Part shown: in pieces, positions 21,872 to 26,464 of the stretch
Numbering within the stretch: the first letter of the stretch is position 1
How the letters are laid out: each line of letters begins with the position of its first letter
The notes under the pieces: generated by a model
What the model was told of the DNA's origin: nothing
Database searches by the model: none
What the model saw: the letters and a program-made list of their open reading frames with translations, nothing else
From: Archaeoglobi archaeon
GTDB lineage: Archaea; Halobacteriota; Archaeoglobi; Archaeoglobales; Archaeoglobaceae
Length of the DNA: 26,464 bases
NCBI GenBank assembly: GCA_029259455.1
Contig: JAPDIT010000045.1
Coordinates: 1-26,464 of the forward strand
Direction of reading: 5' to 3'
Translations under genes and position numbers: made by a program

Positions 21872-23089
21872 ATGGAGGGATTCAGGAAGATAGAGTGGGC
21901 AGAGCGCTACATGAAGGTTCTGGGAAAAATCAGAGACCAGTTCAGGAAGGAGAGACCGTTAGAAGGCTTTAAGGTGGGAATGGCTCTGCATGTGGAAGCA
22001 AAGACTGCTGTTCTGGTTAAAACCCTTCTCGATGCTGGAGCGGAGGTTGCGATTACAGGCTGCAATCCGATGAGCACTCAGGATGACGTGGCTGATGCTC
22101 TGAGAGAAATAGGGGTTGTCTGCTTTGCAAAGAGAGGAATGGATGTGGACGAGTACTACGAAGCCCTTAAAAAAGTGATAAGGACAAGGCCAGATATCGT
22201 AATTGACGACGGTGCTGACCTCATCTTTCTCCTCCACGGAGAGATGGAGAGTTACGCTGATAACGTGAAAGGGGCAAGTGAGGAGACTACGACTGGAGTG
22301 ATAAGGCTCAGGGCTATGGAGAGGGAGGGAGTGTTGAACTTCCCCGTTATAGCTGTTAACGACGCCTACACGAAGTACCTTTTTGACAACCGCTACGGCA
22401 CAGGCCAGTCTGCAATTGATGGAGTGATCAGGGCCACAAATCTGCTGATGGCTGGCAAGACTGTGGTTGTCGCAGGCTACGGATGGTGTGGTAGAGGAAT
22501 AGCGATGAGGGCAAGAGGAATGGGTGCAAACGTCGTTGTTACCGAGGTTGACGAGATCAGGGCTCTGGAAGCGGTGATGGATGGCTTCAGAGTGATGAAG
22601 ATGGGGGAAGCGGCGAAGATTGGAGACATCTTCATCACGGCTACCGGCAACAGGGACGTTATCAGGGAGGAGCACATCAGAAGGATGAGGGATGGAGCGA
22701 TACTCGCCAATGCGGGACACTTTAACGTTGAGATCGACATTCCAGCACTTGAGAGAATGGCAAGGGCGAAGAGGGAGGCGAGGAAGTACGTTACCGAGTA
22801 CGATTTGGGGGGGAAGAGGGTTTATTTGCTTGCAGAGGGGAGGCTGGTAAACCTTGTTGCTGCCGATGGTCATCCTGTCGAGGTTATGGACATGAGCTTC
22901 GCCAATCAGGCTCTTGCTGCCAAATACATCGCTGAAAACTGGGAAAAGCTGGAGAGGAGAGTTTACAGACTGCCTGAAGAACTCGACAGGATGGTTGCAA
23001 GAATGAAGCTAGAATCGATGGGGGTGGAGATTGACGAATTGACTGATGAGCAGATAAGGTATTTGAGCGACTGGAGGTGCGGAACTTGA
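21872..23089 (+). CDS. ahcY: S-adenosylhomocysteine hydrolase
   Basis: A 405-aa NAD-dependent enzyme that splits S-adenosylhomocysteine (or S-inosylhomocysteine in some archaea) and relieves methyltransferase inhibition. Elements seen: the N-terminal substrate domain with HVEAKTAVL and NPMSTQDDVADAL, the catalytic stretch NDAYTKYLFDNRYGTGQS (163-180) with its lysine, and the Rossmann glycine motif VVVAGYGWCGRGIA (198-211). The C-terminal part, VAADGHPVEVMDMSFANQAL, closes the active site. Length is normal for prokaryotic forms without the insert. It is in an operon with hisC and the AK6-type kinase, with a 3-nt gap. Confidence 0.93.
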   Translation: MEGFRKIEWAERYMKVLGKIRDQFRKERPLEGFKVGMALHVEAKTAVLVKTLLDAGAEVAITGCNPMSTQDDVADALREIGVVCFAKRGMDVDEYYEALKKVIRTRPDIVIDDGADLIFLLHGEMESYADNVKGASEETTTGVIRLRAMEREGVLNFPVIAVNDAYTKYLFDNRYGTGQSAIDGVIRATNLLMAGKTVVVAGYGWCGRGIAMRARGMGANVVVTEVDEIRALEAVMDGFRVMKMGEAAKIGDIFITATGNRDVIREEHIRRMRDGAILANAGHFNVEIDIPALERMARAKREARKYVTEYDLGGKRVYLLAEGRLVNLVAADGHPVEVMDMSFANQALAAKYIAENWEKLERRVYRLPEELDRMVARMKLESMGVEIDELTDEQIRYLSDWRCGT

Positions 23090-23493
23090 TCTGGACTTGC
23101 CAAGCTTTGAACAATCCCGCAGCGAGGAAGAAGTGGTTAATCTTCGTTTTGCTGATAATTGCCGCAGGATTTGGCTTCACAGCCTACAAAATAGCTACCG
23201 GAGCAGAGCTTGGAAAATCGCTTATAGTTGCGGCAATTTTTGCATTTTTCGTTTCTCTTTATGTTATCATAACCCTTGGAAAGCCGAGGCATTACTACAT
23301 TGAGGGAGATTACGTTTACTACAAACCCTTCAAGACTAACCTGAAAAAGATCAGGGGATTTGAAGTGGATGAAGAGAAAAAAGTCATAAGGCTGAAGGGA
23401 GCGGGGATTTTTTCCGTCAGAACACTCTACTTTGACAACAAAGACGACTTGAGGCAGGCTGTCAGAAGGCTGGAAAGAATAGTGGGAAAGTAA
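23077..23493 (+). CDS. Two-helix membrane protein with C-terminal PH-like tail
   Basis: A 138-aa protein that begins at GTG 23077, 13 nt inside ahcY. Two hydrophobic helices (about 20-37 and 49-67) are separated by a short loop. A soluble ~65-residue tail of short strands follows (YYIEGDYVYYKPFKTNLKKI, then GIFSVRTLYFDNKDDL), reminiscent of bacterial PH-like membrane proteins. Function unknown. Its coupling to ahcY is positional only. Confidence 0.7.
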   Translation: MRNLIWTCQALNNPAARKKWLIFVLLIIAAGFGFTAYKIATGAELGKSLIVAAIFAFFVSLYVIITLGKPRHYYIEGDYVYYKPFKTNLKKIRGFEVDEEKKVIRLKGAGIFSVRTLYFDNKDDLRQAVRRLERIVGK

Positions 23494-23523
23494 CTGTTTT
23501 ATTTAGAAGGTTTAGTTTAAACT

Positions 23524-24585
23524 ATGGTTTCTCTTACCGCCTGCATGCAGTGTGCAGTGTGCAGCTCATCCTGCAGCATGCGATACACCATGAACGTCAG
23601 AAAGCTCATAGCGCGCTATATTTCCAAGGGAGAGTTCTGGAGTGATGAACTTTGGAACTGCACCACCTGCCACGTCTGTCAAGATAGATGCCCAAGGGGA
23701 ATACCCATCACAGATCTGATTGTGGAGGCGAGGAGCAGGGCTATCGAAAGTGGTAGAGTTCCGGGAGATGTGAGGGAGATGCTGGAGAGCATTCAGAAGT
23801 TCGCCAACCCCTTTGGCGTGGGGAAGGCAAAGAAGAGGGAGTGGCATCAGGGCAAGTTCAGATTTGCTGATGAAGGAGAGTTCGAGTATCTCTTCTTTGC
23901 AGGCTGCGGGGTTGTTGATGAAAGGATTGCTGAAGTTGCGAGGAGGGCTGGAGAACTGCTGGAGGCTGCCGGAGTAAACTTTGCAATTCTGAGGGAGGAG
24001 GGTTGCTGCGGTAACGATGTCAAGGCCGTCGGAGAGGAAGGGCTTTTTGAAATGCTTAAGGAGGAAAACCAAGCTATTTTTGAGGAGTATGGTGTGAGGA
24101 AAGTTATTGTAGTTTCTCCTCACTGCTACAACACCTTCAAAAACGATTACGGGCTTGAGGTGTATCACATTTCAGAAGTTCTGCTTAAGGCAATTCAGGA
24201 TGCAAGCTTAAGGTTCAGGAAGGTAATCGAAACTAGAGTTGCGTTTCACGACTCGTGCTATTTGGGGAGGTACAACGGGCTGTATGAGGAGCCAAGAGAG
24301 ATTCTTAAAGCAATTCCCGGTGTTGAGCTTGTCGAGATGCTGAGAAATCGGGAGAACTCCCTTTGCTGCGGAGCTGGAGGGGGCAACATTGTTAGGGATG
24401 TTGAATTCAGACCTTCCCTCAAGAGGATAGATGAGGTGGGCATAGTAGCTGCTGACGTTCTCGCAGTAGCTTGCCCATTCTGCCTGATGATGCTTGAGGA
24501 TGCAGCAAAAGTCAGGAAAGCTGATGTAAAAGTCGTTGATATCGTAGAGTTGCTTCACGAGTCAGTTTTTGGTGTTGAGGAGTGA
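23524..24585 (+). CDS. Heterodisulfide-reductase-like iron-sulfur protein (HdrD/GlpC type)
   Basis: A 353-aa protein joining an HdrC-like N-terminus to an HdrB-like C-terminus. Two 4Fe-4S ferredoxin motifs sit at C7-C10-C13-C17 and C46-C49-C52-C56, the latter followed by PRG. Two CCG domains follow: REEGCCGND (near 160) and SLCCGAGGGN (near 279), each with its upstream partner cysteine (FFAGCG, HDSCYLG). This is the layout of HdrD and related subunits that handle thiol-disulfide or quinone-linked electron transfer. No membrane partner lies next to it, so the partner may be elsewhere. It starts at ATG 23524 after a short AT-rich gap. Confidence 0.85.
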   Translation: MVSLTACMQCAVCSSSCSMRYTMNVRKLIARYISKGEFWSDELWNCTTCHVCQDRCPRGIPITDLIVEARSRAIESGRVPGDVREMLESIQKFANPFGVGKAKKREWHQGKFRFADEGEFEYLFFAGCGVVDERIAEVARRAGELLEAAGVNFAILREEGCCGNDVKAVGEEGLFEMLKEENQAIFEEYGVRKVIVVSPHCYNTFKNDYGLEVYHISEVLLKAIQDASLRFRKVIETRVAFHDSCYLGRYNGLYEEPREILKAIPGVELVEMLRNRENSLCCGAGGGNIVRDVEFRPSLKRIDEVGIVAADVLAVACPFCLMMLEDAAKVRKADVKVVDIVELLHESVFGVEE

Positions 24586-24599
24586 ATAAAGGTTAAAAA

Positions 24600-24617
24600 G
24601 AGGAGTTAGGCCTCCTC
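24600..24617. terminator. Possible terminator between convergent genes
   Basis: GAGGAG (24600-24605) and CTCCTC (24612-24617) form a short hairpin over the stop codon of the minus-strand FKBP gene, next to A-rich sequence. The 20-bp gap between two convergent genes leaves little other room. Confidence 0.3.
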
Positions 24618-25379
24618 CTTTGATTCCTCTTTCTCTTCACTCTCGGATTCCTCTCTTCCCTCTTCACTTGCTTCTTCCTTCTCAATTTCCTTGAGCACGT
24701 CTCCCAGCTTTAGCAGTTCCTGCTCCTTCTCAAACCTTTCAACAATTTCTATCTCCTTAATATCAGTTGCCTCAAATATTTCCTTCACAGCTCTGTATCT
24801 GCCGATTAGGAAGAGTTGGTTCAGGTAAACGTCACTCGAAACCTCAACAATTGCTCTCTTACCCTCAAATTTCACATCCTTGACATCGATGCCTGTGTGG
24901 ATGACGAAGAGGGCTTTGATTTTATCCTCCGGCTTTTCGAGCTTTTCCTTGATTTTGTACTCGAATATGATTTTCTTGCCTGCAAGGGGGTGGTTGAAGT
25001 CGACTATTACCCTTCTTCCCACTATTCTTTCAACCGTTCCAATCCTGTCTCCGATTCTCACTCTCTGTCCAATCTCAGGTTTCTCCTTAAACCTGGTTAT
25101 GCTGAAGGTATCCTTTAGCTCGGGGTTGTACTCACCGAATGCCTTTTCCGGAGGAATTTCAACCGTACCTTTGTACCCAACTTCCTTGCCCTTGATGTCC
25201 TCCTCAAGTCCCGGCAGGATATGTCTTTTCCCTATCACAGCGTAGATATCTCCGTATCTGGCGTTCTCATTGTATATACCATGCTCTTTTGCCACCTCTT
25301 CATCTGTGGTATCGACAATCGTCCCGTCTTCCAGTTTTGCAGTATAGCTGAGTCTAATGAAGTCACCATCCGATATCAT
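24606..25379 (-). CDS. FKBP-type peptidyl-prolyl isomerase, SlyD-like long form
   Basis: I place the start at ATG 25379 (MISDGDFIRLSYTAKLEDGT), which has GGTGGT just upstream; the earlier in-frame start at 25403 lacks a good site and would fall in the TATA region. The protein has about 257 aa. The FKBP core (GDFIRLSYTAKL, VIGKRHILPGLEEDIKG) is interrupted by an insert-in-flap chaperone domain (IPPEKAFGEY to HPLAGKKIIFEYKI). A ~70-residue extra domain and a strongly acidic Glu/Ser tail (about the last 35 residues) follow. It should speed proline isomerisation and protect unfolded proteins. The long C-terminal part is typical of archaeal long FKBPs. It is divergent from the CYTH gene. Confidence 0.88.
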   Translation of the reverse strand: MISDGDFIRLSYTAKLEDGTIVDTTDEEVAKEHGIYNENARYGDIYAVIGKRHILPGLEEDIKGKEVGYKGTVEIPPEKAFGEYNPELKDTFSITRFKEKPEIGQRVRIGDRIGTVERIVGRRVIVDFNHPLAGKKIIFEYKIKEKLEKPEDKIKALFVIHTGIDVKDVKFEGKRAIVEVSSDVYLNQLFLIGRYRAVKEIFEATDIKEIEIVERFEKEQELLKLGDVLKEIEKEEASEEGREESESEEKEESKEEA

Positions 25380-25426
25380 TAACACCACCTTTTTAAGCCC
25401 CAAGGGGCGGGTATAAAAAGATTGAG
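25380..25426. promoter_or_regulatory. Divergent promoter for FKBP and CYTH genes
   Basis: Only 47 bp lie between the two start codons. TATAAAAAG (near 25414-25422), read on the other strand, lies about 35 nt before the FKBP start and fits its TATA box. TTTTTAAGC (near 25390-25398), read on the plus strand, lies about 30 nt before ATG 25427 and would fit a leaderless CYTH transcript. The two boxes overlap each other's transcripts, so they may compete. Confidence 0.45.
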
Positions 25427-25972
25427 ATGGAGGTTGAGGCTAAGTTCCCATACCTCGGGGGTGTGGAGGAGAAGGTAAAGGAAATAGCAGAACTAATCAT
25501 AGAAAAATACGAGCACGATGTTTACTTCGCTCATCCATGCAGGGACTTTGCCCAGACTGATGAGGCAATCAGGATAAGAAGAGATGTTGAAGGTATAACC
25601 TTAACCTACAAAGGTCCCAAGGTTGATGCAGAGACCAAAAGCAGGGAGGAAATAAAGCTAAGGGTGGAAGATTTTGAGTCAGCGAGAAGAATTCTTGAAA
25701 GGCTTGGATTCAGACCTGTTGCTGAGGTGAAGAAGGTCAGAAGAATTTATGGTTACGGAGATGCCATAATCTGCATTGACGATGTGGAGAACTTAGGAAA
25801 ATTTATTGAAATTGAGATTGAAGCTGAGAATTTAGGAGTGAAAGAGAGAGTTTTTCAGATCGCCGAACAGCTTGGCTACTCAAGGAATGATAGCATCAGA
25901 GAATCGTATCTTGAGCTCATCCTCCAGAAAAAATCACAAAAAGACCCATCCGAAAATGGCCAAAAGTCTTAA
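25427..25972 (+). CDS. CYTH-domain protein (CyaB/ThTPase-like)
   Basis: A 181-aa single-domain protein of the triphosphate tunnel family. The hallmark E-x-E-x-K is at residues 2-6 (EVEAK). Further charged positions on tunnel strands follow: EAIRIRRDVEGITLTYKGP, then SREEIKLRVEDF and VKKVRRIYGYGDAIICIDDVENLGKFIEIEIE. Class IV adenylate cyclases, thiamine triphosphatases and polyphosphatases share this domain, so the substrate cannot be told from sequence. The C-terminus is polar and lysine-rich. ATG 25427 overlaps the divergent promoter region. Confidence 0.85.
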   Translation: MEVEAKFPYLGGVEEKVKEIAELIIEKYEHDVYFAHPCRDFAQTDEAIRIRRDVEGITLTYKGPKVDAETKSREEIKLRVEDFESARRILERLGFRPVAEVKKVRRIYGYGDAIICIDDVENLGKFIEIEIEAENLGVKERVFQIAEQLGYSRNDSIRESYLELILQKKSQKDPSENGQKS

Positions 25973-26050
25973 ATATCGATTGATGCGGGAGCTATTTACA
26001 TCACACAGGTTAGTTAAAGAGGAGGACTTGAGCAAAAGCCTTATAAACCT
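25968..26050 (+). promoter_or_regulatory. rRNA operon promoter region, two TATA-like boxes
   Basis: CTTAAATAT (25968-25976) and TTATAAACC (26041-26049) are TATA-like and lie upstream of the 16S leader. The second, preceded by purines and AGCC, is the better candidate and would start the transcript near 26070. The first could be a second promoter and overlaps the end of the CYTH gene. Confidence 0.5.
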
Positions 26051-26069
26051 AAAAACCAAATAAGATGTT

Positions 26070-26252
26070 GCCAATAGCCAAAAACCGTGGGTCCGGCAAG
26101 TGCCCTGAAAGGGCGTAAGCCCGTGATGAGGGGAAGCCTTCCTGCCCACGGTATATTACAGGAGGACCGCAGGTAAAATGCGGTCTGATGTGGGCTTGCC
26201 AGCAGAGCAAACCGGCAGGCGAGGGATGTATTCACCGCTTTAGCCCCCGCCA
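26070..26252 (+). ncRNA. 16S rRNA leader with structured processing region
   Basis: Several stems can form: ACCGTGGG (26084-26091) with CCCACGGT (26145-26152) enclosing GCCCT-GAA-AGGGC, and GACCGCA (26165-26171) with TGCGGTC (26179-26185). Part of this region should pair with sequence beyond the 3' end of 16S to form the bulge-helix-bulge processing stem, which lies outside the window. CTGA (26105-26108) and GTGATGA (26123-26129) look like box D- and box C-type elements inside the first domain. Confidence 0.5.
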
Positions 26253-26464
26253 ATTCTGGTTGATCCTGCCAGAGGCCGCTGCTATCCGGCTGGGACTAAG
26301 CCATGCGAGTCTAGGGGCTTGTATCCCTCTGGGGATACAAGCACCGGCGGACGGCTCAGTAACACGTGGACAACCTGCCCTCGGGTGGGGGATAACCCCG
26401 GGAAACTGGGGCTAATCCCCCATAGGGGATGGGTACTGGAATGTCCCATCTCCGAAAGCGCTTA
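26253..26464 (+). rRNA. rrs: 16S ribosomal RNA, 5' end (truncated by window)
   Basis: The sequence starts ATTCTGGTTGATCCTGCCAG, the standard archaeal 16S 5' end. It continues through the conserved AAGCCATGCGAGTC and GGCGGACGGCTCAGTAACACG segments, and runs to the right edge. The first 212 nt are present. ORFs drawn across this region are artefacts. Confidence 0.98.

Noticed and set aside
26188..26415. Open reading frame across the 16S start
   Set aside because: It lies in the rRNA leader and conserved 16S sequence.

Overview
This window most resembles a chromosome segment of a hyperthermophilic euryarchaeon of the Archaeoglobus group, very close to A. fulgidus. The basis is the 30-nt CRISPR repeat, the archaeal 16S rRNA 5' end at the right edge, and a housekeeping gene order (pyrimidine reductase, moaA, mobA, mfnA, small ORF, hisC, AK6-type kinase, ahcY, Hdr-like protein, FKBP, CYTH protein) that I recall from A. 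fulgidus. The species call rests on memory, not on a search.

Region A (1-4781) is the right end of an integrated element. It holds a P-loop replication helicase (cut by the window edge), small zinc-ribbon and helix-turn-helix proteins, a transposase-like fragment, two small overlapping membrane proteins that resemble coat proteins of spindle-shaped archaeal viruses, and a tyrosine integrase. The element ends in a copy of the 3' part of a tRNA, best read as tRNA-Pro(TGG). I read it as a provirus.

Region B (4854-12709) is a type I-A-like CRISPR-Cas locus that starts about 100 bp from the provirus end. The plus-strand operon is cas6, cas3 (helicase with a C-terminal HD domain), cas8a/csa4-like, csa5-like, cas7, cas5. 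The convergent minus-strand operon is cas4, cas1, cas2. The backbone gene cas7 is broken by three independent lesions: an 11-bp tandem duplication, a 1-nt loss in a G run and an in-frame TAG. cas3 lacks a normal start codon and seems to begin at ATT. Adaptation genes and array look intact, so the locus looks as if it could still acquire and process spacers while its own effector backbone is disabled.

Region C (12710-16805) is an AT-rich leader followed by a CRISPR array of 54 full repeats and one truncated terminal repeat. I saw no variation between the full repeats. Some spacers translate into recognisable mobile-element motifs, and two contain strong internal hairpins.

Region D (16869-26464) is housekeeping. 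It holds riboflavin/F420 precursor and molybdopterin genes (moaA carries an apparent 1-nt frameshift), mfnA for methanofuran, an operon-like run hisC - AK6 kinase - ahcY - membrane protein, an Hdr-like iron-sulfur protein, a divergent FKBP/CYTH pair, and the promoter, leader and first 212 nt of 16S rRNA.

The main story is a provirus lodged beside a CRISPR-Cas system whose interference module is decaying while its memory is kept.
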